From: Bradyrhizobium lupini
Lineage (GTDB): Bacteria; Pseudomonadota; Alphaproteobacteria; Rhizobiales; Xanthobacteraceae
Direction of reading: 5' to 3'
DNA length: 64,000 nt
Assembly: GCF_040939785.1 (NCBI RefSeq)
Contig: NZ_CP162553.1
Location: 5,723,001 to 5,787,000 of the forward strand
A program made the position numbers and the translations under genes. Positions 27,455 to 37,516 of the stretch are shown piece by piece. Numbering within the stretch: the first letter of the stretch is position 1; each line of letters opens with the position of its first letter. The notes beneath the pieces were generated by a model. It worked only from the letters and a program-made list of their open reading frames with translations, had not been told where the DNA came from and ran no database searches.

Positions 27455-28201
27455 TCCGTCCTCAACGCGTGCCCGTCGGAGAATGCCATCTCTGCCCTAC
27501 CGAGAGAACCTGAGCTGCAGCAGTCGAGCAGTTTTTGTATTGATTTTTCCCTCCAGCGAGCGACACCCGAAAAATGCTAAACGGTTCTGCTTCCTACAAA
27601 ACCGATAAGCAGACGTACGAAACAGAGCCAGATGGCGAACTCATCAGCTTTCGAGTCAAAACAGGGTCAGTTGATCGACTGATAAGCTTTCATACGAAGC
27701 GGAGTCAGTTGGCCAACTGATAAGGTAATACGCAAAATCTTATCAGTGCTCCGCTGGTCCGGAATGTGGACGAGTACGTATCCCGCCTACCCGAGGATCA
27801 CCGCTCCTCCAAACGGGAATGACAAAGGCGTTGAGGATTCTAAAATTTTCGGTGGGGTGAGGCGCGGTTGACGTGACTAACTACGGTTACAAGCTACAGA
27901 TTTGCTCGCCGCTGCGAGACCACCGCGGCACGTCCGGCCGACGAGCGTGCAGGTCGGCGGAAGGCCGGGATGTGAATCGGCATCGAAGCATGCCCCCTCC
28001 AATGTGATGTGAATCAGAGACTTATCGTGCCGATCAGCGGGGCCACGCCGATTCACACCACGGCTCAAGGCTCAATTCGCGCTTCAATAGTCTTCGCGCG
28101 CGAATTCGGAGGTCCCGCGCCGAAGCTCGCCGGCGCAGAACATATCGGCCAGCGACACCGCGAGGGTCACGTAGCCGATCCGGCCAGGCCGCGATATCCG
28201 C
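27455..28201. other. 750 bases without a gene, containing a tandem array
   Basis: No protein is supportable. The first part is AT-rich and holds the four-unit array at 27605-27748. The rest shows nothing clear. Confidence 0.45.
27605..27748. repeat. Four-unit tandem array with embedded palindromes
   Basis: ATAAG-like boxes (ATAAG, ATCAG, ATAAG, ATAAG) recur at 27605, 27643, 27682 and 27720, spaced 38, 39 and 38 bases. Units share a TACGAA..C.GAG tail and a TCAGTTG..C.ACTGA head. TCAGTTGGCCAACTGA (27705-27720) is a perfect 16-base palindrome; TCAGTTGATCGACTGA (27667-27682) has one mismatched pair. CTGATAAG at 27717 is closed by CTTATCAG at 27739. This looks like a protein-binding array such as a transposon or recombinase end. 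Confidence 0.7.
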
Positions 28202-29341
28202 TCAGGCGAATTGAGAATATCGGGAAAGCTGAAAGAAGGACTCTGCTTCGTAGGACGGATCGGTGGCCAGTCGGGCAAGCCTTTGCCCGATGGCAGGCGC
28301 GAACTTCGCACCATGGCCTGAACACGCGGAGCAGACGATTAGGCGGGAATCCGGCCAGCGATCGATGATGAATTCCTCGCCCGCATCGGGCAGGCGGTCG
28401 GCGGGCACGGTGTTGGTGTAGAGGCAGACGTCTCGATCGATGATTGGCCCGGCCGCGCCCGGGACAAGGGCCGCCAACGCATCGCCGACCGGGCGGAGTT
28501 CGGCCTCGGTGGCCTGCGGACCCCAGTCGTCGGGGCCGACCACGGGCCCGTGGTTGTGAGGCGCCGCTTTGACGCCGCGCTGTTCGAAGTCCGGAAAGCC
28601 GTAGACCACGTCGTTCGGACCTCGGTCCAGAATGAAGATCGGGAAACGACCGAGCGCCACAGTGTCAGGGCGGGTCGGCTTGAACCAGCCGACCGCCTGT
28701 CGGGTCACGTTGAGCAGCGCGCCCAATGTCGGGAGTGCGCGACCGAGCCATGGACCCAGCGCCAGAATCGCGCGCTCGGCGAAGAACTCTTCGGTCACCG
28801 TGCGGATCGATACGACGTCGTGGTGCGGCGTGAAGCTCGCGCGTTCCGGAATCACACGGTTGCCGGCGCGTGAGCGCATCAGTCTCATGACGACACCGGT
28901 CCGCAGTATCGCGCCACCGTCTTGTACTACGACGTCCCAGTCGTCGGGCAGGGCGAAAGCCGGAAATTCCTTGTTCGCTACGGTCGCGGTCAACATCGGA
29001 TCAGGGCGCCCTTTCGCGATCGCGGCCGCGCGTGACGACGCCACCATCGCAGAGCCGGGGAGGCCTGCCTCCAAAACAGGGGTTTCCGTCAGAACCGTTT
29101 GACGGCTTTCGGCCTGCAGCCGGATCCAACCGGCATGAGCCTCGTCGCTCAGGCTGGTGTAGTTGGGGTTTTCGAAATTGAAGCGACGGAAAATTCGACA
29201 TGAACCATGTGACGAGCCTCGATCCGAACCGGGTCCGACAGGGTCGAAGCCGAGCGCATCGACGCCGGCATCCAACAATGAGTTGAGCGCTGCTCCGCCC
29301 ATGAGTCCTAGACCCAGCACGGCGACTTCGCATTTTCGCAT
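28202..29341 (-). CDS. FAD-dependent sarcosine / N-methyl amino acid oxidase family
   Basis: A 379-residue flavoprotein of the monomeric sarcosine oxidase (MSOX/SolA) type. The N-terminus has the dinucleotide-binding VAVLGLGLMGGAAL and the family's GSSHGSCRIFR. Near residue 310 CLYTNTVPADRLPDAGEEF corresponds to the YTxTPDxxF segment carrying the covalent-flavin Cys, followed by FIIDRWP and VCSACSGHGAKFAPAIGQ. Family enzymes oxidise N-methyl amino acids to give formaldehyde and peroxide. The substrate here is unknown. The gene is isolated with no clear partner. Confidence 0.85.
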   Translation of the reverse strand: MRKCEVAVLGLGLMGGAALNSLLDAGVDALGFDPVGPGSDRGSSHGSCRIFRRFNFENPNYTSLSDEAHAGWIRLQAESRQTVLTETPVLEAGLPGSAMVASSRAAAIAKGRPDPMLTATVANKEFPAFALPDDWDVVVQDGGAILRTGVVMRLMRSRAGNRVIPERASFTPHHDVVSIRTVTEEFFAERAILALGPWLGRALPTLGALLNVTRQAVGWFKPTRPDTVALGRFPIFILDRGPNDVVYGFPDFEQRGVKAAPHNHGPVVGPDDWGPQATEAELRPVGDALAALVPGAAGPIIDRDVCLYTNTVPADRLPDAGEEFIIDRWPDSRLIVCSACSGHGAKFAPAIGQRLARLATDPSYEAESFFQLSRYSQFA

Positions 29342-29542
29342 GAAGGCCTCGCGAGCGATGCTACGGCTCGCCGATCATCCTGATGATTTCGCGGGTTTAC
29401 AAGGTCTACGGGAGGGCGATTACGTAGCGAAAGGGACCGCGGGGCGACAGCGGGCCAGATCCGAAGTCTGAATAGGAGCCGCAGTCAACGGCGCCCGTCT
29501 CCATAGCTTTAGTTTCGGCCGCAGGAGCAGGTCGGTCGCGGC

Positions 29543-30328
29543 TTAGCGCGACCATGGCCACGATAACGACGGTTGCGGTTTTATAGCTTGCGGTCTGGCA
29601 ATTGGCGCCGGCTTTGGCGCCTGGGCAACATTGGCCGACTGCCGTGGACGCGGCAATGGTACTTCCTGCATGACCTGTGGCTTTTCTGGGATTGCGTTCG
29701 TACCTTCAGGCATCATCTCCTTTGGTGCTGAGGCGTTCGCCGTGGCGCGGGCGAGTTGCTCCTGGTTTGCGTTGAGGCGATCGGTGAGCGTTTGACTTTC
29801 GCGGGCCATCTGGATCTGGATCCCTTTGACATCGTCGATGACACGGCTGTTACGTGCGAGTTCTTCCTGGCCTGTCTTGAGTTGGCGCGCCACATTTTCA
29901 TTGTCGTGGACCAATTTCTCTTGCGTCACGTTAAGCTGTTCGACTGCTTGCCTCAAGGCAGCGAGATCGCGCGTCATCGACTGCAGCTGCTGCGTCAAGT
30001 CGGAAACCAGGGCGATTGCAGACGGCGCCGCGTCTTTCGGCGCCGCAGCATCTCGGGGGCCCCGCGTCAGGGGTGCAGGGTCCGAAGGGGCCCTCATCGC
30101 CGGTTGTGCGGAGGACGACCACCACCACCAAGCAGCAAAGGACACAGCCAACAGAGAGCAGACGAAGGCCACGTGGGGCTGTTTCGTCGGTTGATGGTTC
30201 GTTGCCGGTGCGCGAGACGTCTCCATGGTCGGCTGGACCGAGGCACCGTCTTCCGCCTTGCGCGTCAGGTGCGAAAGCTCCTCCGCGATCTGCCGTTCCG
30301 CGACGCTGTCGTCCCGCGTGGAAGCCAT
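29543..30328 (-). CDS. Single-pass membrane protein with coiled coil
   Basis: The 261-residue product has a cytoplasmic N-terminus of about 50 residues, one membrane segment (VAFVCSLLAVSFAAWWWWSS), then a Pro/Ala linker. A long coiled coil follows (LTQQLQSMTRDLAALRQAVE to LTDRLNANQEQLARATA). A Pro-rich tail ends PSLSWPWSR. Similar hypothetical proteins are frequent in Bradyrhizobium. The ATG at 30328 has GGAG before it; an alternative ATG lies 12 bases upstream. Role unknown. Confidence 0.75.
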   Translation of the reverse strand: MASTRDDSVAERQIAEELSHLTRKAEDGASVQPTMETSRAPATNHQPTKQPHVAFVCSLLAVSFAAWWWWSSSAQPAMRAPSDPAPLTRGPRDAAAPKDAAPSAIALVSDLTQQLQSMTRDLAALRQAVEQLNVTQEKLVHDNENVARQLKTGQEELARNSRVIDDVKGIQIQMARESQTLTDRLNANQEQLARATANASAPKEMMPEGTNAIPEKPQVMQEVPLPRPRQSANVAQAPKPAPIARPQAIKPQPSLSWPWSR

Positions 30329-30340
30329 TTGGTGCTCCAT

Positions 30341-31628
30341 GTGAACCCTTGACGATGGTGCTGACTTTCGTTGTTTAGCACAGTTTTAGCCTGTGCGCTC
30401 GGGCCCAGCGCTGCGCGCGAAGGCGCCGTCGGCAAATGAGTCCGATCGCCGAAAGTTCGAGGCTGATCGAGGCAGGAAAAAGCGCCTAAACTCCAGAGCG
30501 GCGTGTGCTTATGCCGATGTATGACGTCGAATGGTAGGCTCGCGTGTCTTGCAGCGGGCGCACTCAACCTCCAGCCAGGCGAGTCCGCCACTAAGCATTG
30601 ATCGATCGTCGGGCAGGGCTGCGCAGGGCCCCCGTAGCATTCCATGCGGACGGACTAGGCTTCCGCCTCCGCCCGTCGGCTTCTCGAACGGCCTCCTGGG
30701 CGCGCTCGCGGGCTCCTTGCGCATCATCATCGCGCCCATAATCCGGCCGCTCCAGACTACCTCTCCACACTTTTCGCGGAGGATTCCGCAGGTGGCTTGT
30801 GAGGCTAACCGTCAGCCGGGAGCCCCACACCTCACTTCGGGTCAAGCGCGACTGAGCCTAGCGGCTCCCGCGATCTAATGTGTCAACGTGGCTCGAACCG
30901 TAGAAGTGACAAGCTCCGCGCGGAAAAAACGCAGAGCGCTTTCGCGGAAGGGGGCGAGCTACTGGTCCCTGGTTCTCGCCGCGCCGAGGATATCCACTCC
31001 TCCGAACTCTGGGCGCTAAGCTTTCGCGAAGACGTTCATTTTTCGCAAACCGTGGACGGCTCTAGAAATAAGCTACAGTAAGGAACTACGGTAACTCGGC
31101 TAAATGGCGATACGTGATGCCACTGTGGACATCCGCCTGCAAGGATTTGAACTTCTTTGTCCTGCTGGGCTCTTCCGACTTCGACGGGCATAGTGTCCTT
31201 TGGCACGCCTCGTGCCGCTCAACTGCGAATACTTTCTGCACACGCCGGTTTCGATTGTAGCTTCTAAAATCTTCCTTGCAGTCGCTCTTCGTCGCGTTCG
31301 TGCTCGGAAGGTCGATCCGCCGCGGATTTAAGAGAGCTGCCAGCCTGCACGCAGGATGCAAGTTAGATCAAGATTTCAGAGCTCGCTGGGCGTCACCGAT
31401 CTCGCAATTTCGCCTACGTGAACGGGCGCGGGAGCAGTTGGATCATCGCGGCCAACCGGGCTCAGGCCATGGCATGTAAAGACGCAGCCCTGCCGGGAAA
31501 GGCATCGATGAGCTGCAGCCGCGCCCTCTCATGCTGTGAGATAACGGCCGGCACGATCCAGACCTACAAGGCCGGCACGTAGGGCAGGGGGCTCCGGCTA
31601 ATCGTCGAAGCACGGTCCGCATTGCAAG
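30341..31628. other. 1.3 kb largely non-coding, with a possible relic
   Basis: On the minus strand near 30509-30600 the sequence GGLAWLEVECARCKTRE resembles the middle of a small rhizobial Cys-motif protein (CxxC, normally followed by an IRRPRDTPIWKLE-type segment), but it stops early and is probably a fragment. No other gene is visible. Confidence 0.35.
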
Positions 31629-31964
31629 TTAGACGGGCAGCCGAAGCCAAAGGTCGTTGCTGGACAGCGTACCGGCCGGCGTGGCTATCTCCATATCGAC
31701 GACGCGAAATGAGCCGGGTTGATCATCATACAGGTAACGAAGATGCCAGACGGGACCAAGTTCTGGTGTAATGGCGAAGTCATCTAAGGCACTCGCGACG
31801 TATCGAACGGCATCGCGATGTGCTATCGGCGCGGAGAACATCGTGTCCGTCAGCGTGGCGAGGCTCATAGCCTCCAGGAGCATGGTTCGCGCGACTTCGT
31901 CTCCGTGGACGAGCCTGAGGACGGATACGAGGGCCGCGATAGCGTCAGGGTTCTTTAGAGACAC
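31629..31964 (-). CDS. Hypothetical protein
   Basis: A 111-residue soluble protein with convincing protein character: helical N-terminus (AIAALVSVLRLVHGDEVART), then HRDAVRYVASALDDFAITP and a strand-rich end (VWHLRYLYDDQPGSFRVVDM). The start at 31964 is GTG without a good ribosome site, so the true start may differ. No signal peptide or membrane segment. I do not recognise a family. Confidence 0.55.
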   Translation of the reverse strand: MSLKNPDAIAALVSVLRLVHGDEVARTMLLEAMSLATLTDTMFSAPIAHRDAVRYVASALDDFAITPELGPVWHLRYLYDDQPGSFRVVDMEIATPAGTLSSNDLWLRLPV

Positions 31965-32052
31965 GGCAGATTCGTTTCAGGCCAAAAGGCGGACTATTGA
32001 CGTAAGGGCGCGTGGGCGGCGGTCGCGTGTTTTCGCAGGGCATGGTCGTCCG

Positions 32053-32577
32053 CTACAACACCTCAGCACGAACCTGAGCCACGCCACGATTCGTAATCCC
32101 CAAGCTGCGCGCAGCCGCCAGCGAGAGGTCGAGGACGCGGCCACGGACCCATGGTCCGCGGTCGGTGATACGAACCACCACCGACTTGTTCGTCTCAAGA
32201 TCAATGACGCGGACTCTCGTGCCGAACGGCAGACGGCGATGCGCCGCGGTTAGTAGATTCCGATCAAACGATGAACCGCTCGCTGTCTTGCCTTTGGAAT
32301 ACGAATAGTAGGAGGCTTTTCCGGAAATAACTCGATTGAAAGATTGAGCGCCTGAACGATCTTTCAGGGGCTCTTGTCCGCTCGGGCGTTGCGCTTGCGG
32401 CTCCTCCTTCTTTGTCTTATCGAGTCCTTCAGGAGCGGGCTCGGCGTGAGCGTCTGGCACGATGGACCATCTATCATTGAATGTTTGCCCAACGGCTGGG
32501 GCGGCGTGAAGCCCCGTCCAGATTGAGACCGCTGCAATCACGATCATTCCAGAAAGCGGACGCATGATCGACCTCAC
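32053..32577 (-). CDS. rlpA: RlpA-like septal-ring lytic transglycosylase (DPBB domain)
   Basis: A 174-residue exported protein. The signal peptide ends near GLHAAPAVGQ. The double-psi beta-barrel domain covers about 88-172: SGKASYYSYSKGKTASGSSF, then LTAAHRRLPFGTRVRV, VVVRITDRGPWVRGRVLDLS and AARSLGITNRGVAQV. In RlpA these form the active site of a peptidoglycan glycosidase. There is no C-terminal SPOR domain, as is common in short alphaproteobacterial members. Start is ATG 32577 or 32565. It is convergent to nothing and monocistronic. Confidence 0.87.
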   Translation of the reverse strand: MRSIMRPLSGMIVIAAVSIWTGLHAAPAVGQTFNDRWSIVPDAHAEPAPEGLDKTKKEEPQAQRPSGQEPLKDRSGAQSFNRVISGKASYYSYSKGKTASGSSFDRNLLTAAHRRLPFGTRVRVIDLETNKSVVVRITDRGPWVRGRVLDLSLAAARSLGITNRGVAQVRAEVL

Positions 32578-33020
32578 TACAAATCACCAAACTGAGAAAC
32601 AATGCAAACTCATAAGGCGCGTTCCGGCACATCGGGATTCATGTGTAGAGAGGTGATTTGATACCGATTTGAATGTGTTGCATTGCGAAGAGTGGAAGCA
32701 GTGCAACAAGCAGATAGTCCGCTGCAGCGCATTCACGAGAACCGGCGAGCCGTTCTAGAGCTCCACGCTTTGCGAAGCAGCGTCAACCTGGCGGTTCAGT
32801 GGCGAAATCACTTCGCCTGATTATAGAGACGAGCAGGACATTGAACAGGCCACGGGCAGTTCGTGGGGCGAGATGCCGCGAGCCGCGTAAGAAGCTCCGC
32901 GCGTTATCCAGCCTCGCTCGCAGTGGATCGCAACCGTACACGGCTCTTCTGTGTTATTCTAATCGCCGGCAGTTTGCGTCTTTCGTGCTTCTTCAGCGAA
33001 ACTGCCTCGGAGCAATTGCT
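32578..33020. other. About 440 bases without a clear gene
   Basis: Upstream region of rlpA on one side and of the small plus-strand gene on the other. No protein or repeat is identifiable. Confidence 0.3.
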
Positions 33021-33155
33021 ATGAACATAAATCTCCGAAACGAACTCGCGAAGTTGTTGGATGACGTCCAAATAACGCCAGAAAATGTCGGACCTCAGCA
33101 GTTGGCTACCACTTCTCCCACAGGAATGCATGCGCGAAGGAGGCCGGTGACATAG
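33021..33155 (+). CDS. Very small hypothetical protein
   Basis: A 44-residue frame starting at ATG 33021 with CGGAG eight bases upstream. The N-terminus NINLRNELAKLLDDVQITPE looks helical and acidic; the tail is basic. A bidirectional terminator lies downstream, which fits a transcribed gene. Unknown family. Confidence 0.4.
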   Translation: MNINLRNELAKLLDDVQITPENVGPQQLATTSPTGMHARRRPVT

Positions 33156-33252
33156 GGACTGCTGTCAGCTGGCGCATGCGCTCTGGTTCTACTGGCGTTT
33201 AACGTGGCCGCTGTCCTCTCTCTTCACTAAAACCGTTGAGCAAAGAACCAAA

Positions 33253-33277
33253 GGCCGCCTCAGTTGGCGGCCTTTTT
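33253..33277 (+). terminator. Terminator between convergent small genes
   Basis: GGCCGCC (33253-33259) and GGCGGCC (33266-33272) form a perfect stem with a TCAGTT loop followed by TTTTT. An AA-rich left side could serve the minus strand. A degenerate copy without a T tract lies at 34264. Confidence 0.87.
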
Positions 33278-33317
33278 ACAAGTAGGATACGCCAGTTTAC
33301 GTGAACGAAACCTCTGA

Positions 33318-33563
33318 TCAGTACCGCCGATAGTACCGATGGGCATAAGGCCGACGAACAACGACTACGCCGCGGCGATAGGCAGGACGATAGACCGGGC
33401 GAGTTCGGACGCATCCGTGCCGGCCGCAAACCAGAGCTACCGTCTCAACGTTCGCGATGTTTGATTGTCCCAACGGAGCAACGGGCATTGCCGATGCCGT
33501 TGCAATTGAGAATGCCGCCCCACCGAGAACGGTTATTGCGGCAAGTGTAAGTTTGTATTTCAT
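33318..33563 (-). CDS. Small exported His/Arg/Tyr-rich protein
   Basis: An 81-residue protein from the ATG at 33563, with GGAG before it. The signal peptide is KLTLAAITVLGGAAFSIATA with cleavage near SA-M. The mature peptide has VETVALVCGRHGCVRTRPVY with two cysteines and a C-terminus of Arg, Tyr and Val repeats ending HRYYRRY. Small exported proteins of this type are abundant in Bradyrhizobium. Function unknown. Confidence 0.66.
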   Translation of the reverse strand: MKYKLTLAAITVLGGAAFSIATASAMPVAPLGQSNIANVETVALVCGRHGCVRTRPVYRPAYRRGVVVVRRPYAHRYYRRY

Positions 33564-33768
33564 CCATGCTACTCCGGCGGAGCCCATCCCCGCTGACCAA
33601 CCTTAGACGTTCCTTCCTGAACCTCGGATGACCACGCCGCAGCTTTCGCGCGCGCCCTGGCTGGCTGTATGTTTCGGCACAATTGGGCCACGCGCGAGGG
33701 GTTGTTCTCTCGATCCTATCCGCCGGGCGGCCGCGCGGTGGCTCTGCGACATGGCTTGCCAATGAAGG

Positions 33769-33888
33769 TCACGCTGGCGCGCCGATCACCTCGTATTCGA
33801 AGCCGACGCCCTCCCGATCGTTCTCATCAATCCAAGCCTGCGCCACCTCCTCTGTAGCGAACCACTTTCGGCGGGGGCGAGGCGCGCC
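33769..33888 (-). pseudogene. Small rhizobial protein fragment
   Basis: The last residues read RKWFATEEVAQAWIDENDRE followed by GVGFEYEVIGAPA, which looks genuine (a short family ending in EGVAFEYEV-type sequence). The 220 residues before it in the same frame are not protein-like, so only the C-terminus survives. Confidence 0.35.
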
Positions 33889-34316
33889 ATTACAGATCCT
33901 CGCGCAAGGAGGATCTTGTGAATGCAGCGCGCGTCGCGCGGAACGGCCTCGACCCCTGCGCAAGCATGGCTCTCTGCAACCGGGGAAGGGGCGCCCCGGT
34001 GCCCATTGCGGAACGAACTCCAACCGAAACGGATATTCGGGTATTCGGGTCCGTAGGCGCCGGTTGGTTCCTAAGCCATAGGTCGATCTTGGGAGCCTCG
34101 TAAATTGTTCTAGGATACTGCGATGGCTGGCAAGAGAACCTCCGAAAGAGAGTTCCTGCCCTCCTAAACCAACAGGCGAGGTGGAGGCGCGGCAGGTTGT
34201 CCAAGAGCAAGTCTCGATCACCAGCCGGCGCTCGTCAAAGGTTCGAAAGTAAGATGAAACGAAGGCCGCCACAGTTGGCGGAGTCGTATTGTAGCTTCCG
34301 GCACTTGGGAACTGCC

Positions 34317-34499
34317 ATGCGGTACGTTGCGTATGTGGTCGATTTATCCGGCGTTGCTCGGGCGGTTTATCAAATTGACAGTCCGACGGATGAAGACGCC
34401 AGAACGCGAGCAGAGAAATTTCTCGATACGTACCCCGCCGTAGAGGTGTGGGATGGTCCTCGCAGAATTGCCCGGCTGGTGCGTGAGAGCTCGGGCTGA
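34317..34499 (+). CDS. Small conserved rhizobial protein
   Basis: A 60-residue protein from ATG 34317 with TTGGGA before it. MRYVAYVVDLSGVARAVYQI is followed by DEDARTRAEKFLDTYPAVEV and WDGPRRIARL. This matches a small beta-alpha-beta family common in Bradyrhizobium, whose members end with a VELWxxxRxIARL motif. Function unknown. Confidence 0.6.
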   Translation: MRYVAYVVDLSGVARAVYQIDSPTDEDARTRAEKFLDTYPAVEVWDGPRRIARLVRESSG

Positions 34500-35001
<502 letters not shown>

Positions 35002-35144
35002 GAGTTAATCAGATAGCGTCGCAACGTCTGGCCGTGAGGGTTGACGATATTGGACCGCGATCGCTGTTAACCTTGGCCGCTTTTCGGCCAAATTGTTGTT
35101 TGTTGCTTGGTACTCGGGGCAGGACCTCATTTTGGAGCCCTGCA

Positions 35145-35684
35145 ATGTTCAAGCAAGTATTTTCTGCGTGTCTCTTCGTTGTCCTCAGCTCGATCTGTTC
35201 GGAAGCAAGACCCTACCGCATAGGCCACGCGCCCGAATGCAACGTGATCATGCCATGTGACTTCTCGTCCGCGCAGACGCGCGGCGAACGAATTTCGCAA
35301 TATTCACTGCAGGCGTATCGTCCCAAACAACTCGTAGTAACCGCAGCCAACAGCTTGGCGATGAGTGTCCCTGCTGAGAGCCGGATCGCCGGGGGTCGGC
35401 CGCCCGGCTGCCCGGCGGCATTCTGTGGTTGTGGCGCAGCGCTGCGCGTGTTTGGTCGTGTGGTGCCTGAACTAAACCTCGCAGCCAACTGGCTACGCTT
35501 TCCGCGTACGTCGCCGTCGCCCGGAATGGTCGCGGCACGCCGTGGGCACGTCTTCGTACTAGAACAGCATCTCAGAGGCGACATTTGGATGGCGTATGAC
35601 GCCAACTCAGGCGGACACGCGACAAGGATGCACGCGCGATCGTTGCGCGGCTATACAGTTGTCAATCCACACGTTGCGGCCTGA
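35145..35684 (+). CDS. Exported CHAP/NlpC-like cysteine protein
   Basis: A 179-residue protein from ATG 35145, with GGAG eight bases before. The N-terminus KQVFSACLFVVLSSICSEA is a signal peptide. The second half, GCPAAFCGCGAALRVFGRVV followed by LNLAANWLRF and RRGHVFVLEQHL, has the Cys-helix...His layout of small CHAP-like or NlpC/P60-like proteins found in Bradyrhizobium. The candidate nucleophile Cys is in CPAAFCGC and the His in RRGHVFV. Peptidoglycan amidase activity is possible but unproven. The frame is open upstream through the (CT)15 tract. Confidence 0.6.
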   Translation: MFKQVFSACLFVVLSSICSEARPYRIGHAPECNVIMPCDFSSAQTRGERISQYSLQAYRPKQLVVTAANSLAMSVPAESRIAGGRPPGCPAAFCGCGAALRVFGRVVPELNLAANWLRFPRTSPSPGMVAARRGHVFVLEQHLRGDIWMAYDANSGGHATRMHARSLRGYTVVNPHVAA

Positions 35685-35775
35685 AAGAGCGCGCGCCAGT
35701 TGGTGTACCGGTTTGTCGCTACCCGAACGTCAGCGCGTGTGCCCACGACCGCCGCCTGTGGCGCACTGGAAGGGA

Positions 35776-35817
35776 CGGCCCCCGACCGCCAGCCCCCGTG
35801 TTGGTCGGGGCCGATTT
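35776..35817 (+). terminator. Terminator after the CHAP-like gene
   Basis: CGGCCCCCGACC (35776-35787) and GGTCGGGGCCG (35803-35813) pair with one bulge and are followed by ATTTT. Confidence 0.7.
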
Positions 35818-35982
35818 TCGTCTGGTGCCCAACGCTCTGACACCATCTGACGAGAACCAGCCGGTTGGTTTTCCGGTTTTTTACAGAGTGGCGTTATGTC
35901 GCGTGCGATTGCCACCGTTCAAATTCGACTGGGGCGCCGCTACGCGCTTCCAAGTGGTTCGCAGCGTCATACCGTTTGGAGT

Positions 35983-36435
35983 TCAGGGATTGTCGAATTT
36001 TAGTTCGTCTGAGTTTAGCAAAGTAATCGTTCTTTTCTGATTGGGAATGGCGGCGACATTCGCGGAGGTGCTGGCTGCAAGGTTGACCATCATACCTTTT
36101 GTATTTTCGTCAACCGAGTATGTGCCGTAATAGGCAAATGCTTGACGCCACGATACTTTGCGCCTCCTCGGGCGTCGCCTTGGCTCGGTCATTAGCCGCA
36201 ATCTTTGGAATTTCCGCGCGCGATTGGAAAAGCGAGAAATGGCCATCATCTGAGAAAATCATCACACCCTTTGGGAAGGACCGAAGGGTTCGCCTATTTG
36301 GCCGTCGTCCATTTCACTGGTAACAGCGACTAGCGTCCACGCACCAACAAGCTGTTCCTTAGCCGACTTCTCTTGCGCGAATGCTGCGCCCGACAGGGCA
36401 AGCCCAAGCCCGATAGCAACAATGGCTTTGTTCAT
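35983..36435 (-). pseudogene. Exported lipocalin-like protein, two frameshifts
   Basis: From ATG 36435 (GGAGG seven bases before) the signal peptide MNKAIVAIGLGLALSGAAFA is followed by LVGAWTLVAVTSEMDDGQ. After PFGPSQRV the frame stops. A second frame continues VMIFSDDGHFSLFQSRAEIP to about ATPEEAQSIV, and a third finishes FAYYGTYSVDENTKGMMVNL to LNSDELKFDNP. These segments in order match the lipocalin-like family, which is normally one frame of about 150 residues. Confidence 0.75.
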
Positions 36436-36776
36436 TATGTCCTCCACCACAAAATTTAATTGTTCAACTACGGTCACGTGAGATCAAGGTCGGCGTGAGC
36501 TTCGGGGTCAAAATCGGCGATGAAAACCCACACGATGCCATTCCGATCTAACCTGGACAGCGGGCCCACCCACAGACACAGACTAGCCGCAGTACCCACG
36601 TGCCAACCGCCAACCCAGCAGGAATGCCGGCTGATCTCCTACCCAGATGTGTGTCTCGGGATCATCGACCTGCGGCGGAGAGCGGGTCGGCCCACCCGTA
36701 AATTTCCCAAGTGCCGCGCCTGCCCCTGATCTGGTACGACGGCCCCAGCTCACCGGAATGAGGCGCATTCGGCCAA

Positions 36777-36986
36777 ATGGATGATCTCGCAATGCTTCTC
36801 GCCGAGCTGGAGCGGTGCAAGGCAGAGTTCGAGCACCTGCAAACGGAGCTGAATTCCCCAAGGGGCGCCGGCCCAGTACAGCCAACAACGCTCCAAGATC
36901 TGGCGCGCCGGATGAGCGAGATCGCGGCCCGTCTTGAAGCTGCAACGCGCGCGATCTCAAAGGGACCTGCCAGCGGAATACATTGA
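36777..36986 (+). CDS. Doubtful small coiled-coil protein
   Basis: A 69-residue frame beginning MDDLAMLLAELERCKAEFEH and continuing with heptad-like QTEL and MSEIAARLEAATRAI. It looks protein-like but lacks a strong ribosome site and a known family. Confidence 0.35.
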   Translation: MDDLAMLLAELERCKAEFEHLQTELNSPRGAGPVQPTTLQDLARRMSEIAARLEAATRAISKGPASGIH

Positions 36987-37235
36987 GCAGTTCCGTAGCG
37001 CCCTAGCGAGCCGGCCATCTCCGGTTTGAAGCCAGAACGGACTTGTCCACTTCGCGGAGTACATGGTCTAGTTCGCCATTGGCCGTTGCTCAAGCACCGC
37101 AACTCTCCGGCTTGCGCAGGATCAAAACGGACAGCCCCGTTCTCACTAGCCTCACACCTAGCCGAACAACCTGCGGTTCAGTCTGCTGAGGTTATGGGCG
37201 CCCAATTGACCTACCCCGATGGAGCGCCGCGCCTG

Positions 37236-37320
37236 TTACGCCAGTACTCTCGCAATGGCATCCCGCAAGGTTTGCCGTGCGAACGGCTTGCGCAAATAGG
37301 CGACGCACCCGGCGTCCACC
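37236..37320 (-). pseudogene. Response-regulator receiver C-terminal fragment
   Basis: On the minus strand the frame DAGCVAYLRKPFARQTLRDA followed by IARVLA and stop is the end of a receiver domain, with the conserved Lys-Pro-Phe. It is joined directly to the integrase fragment upstream, so two unrelated gene ends meet near 37325. Confidence 0.6.
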
Positions 37321-37516
37321 GCCTCAGGGCCTCGGTCAGATGCAGCTGGAACGCGCGCAGCTCTTCCGCCGTCGCACTATCGGGGGGAGGGCTGAGGAAA
37401 ACCCTAAGCCTCTTGACGGCGCGGATGTACTCGCGTTGCGTATCGGGTACGAACCTGCGCATGTTCATGTCGTCGAGCATGCGTTGGCGCAGCGGGCTGA
37501 TGGGCTTCTCGCTCAT
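37321..37516 (-). pseudogene. N-terminal fragment of a tyrosine recombinase
   Basis: From ATG 37516, with AGGAG before it, MSEKPISPLRQRMLDDMNMR is followed by RFVPDTQREYIRAVKRLRVF and EELRAFQLHLTE. This is the SAM-like core-binding domain of the integrases that accompany IS91-type transposases. The catalytic domain is absent; the frame runs into a receiver fragment. Confidence 0.75.
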
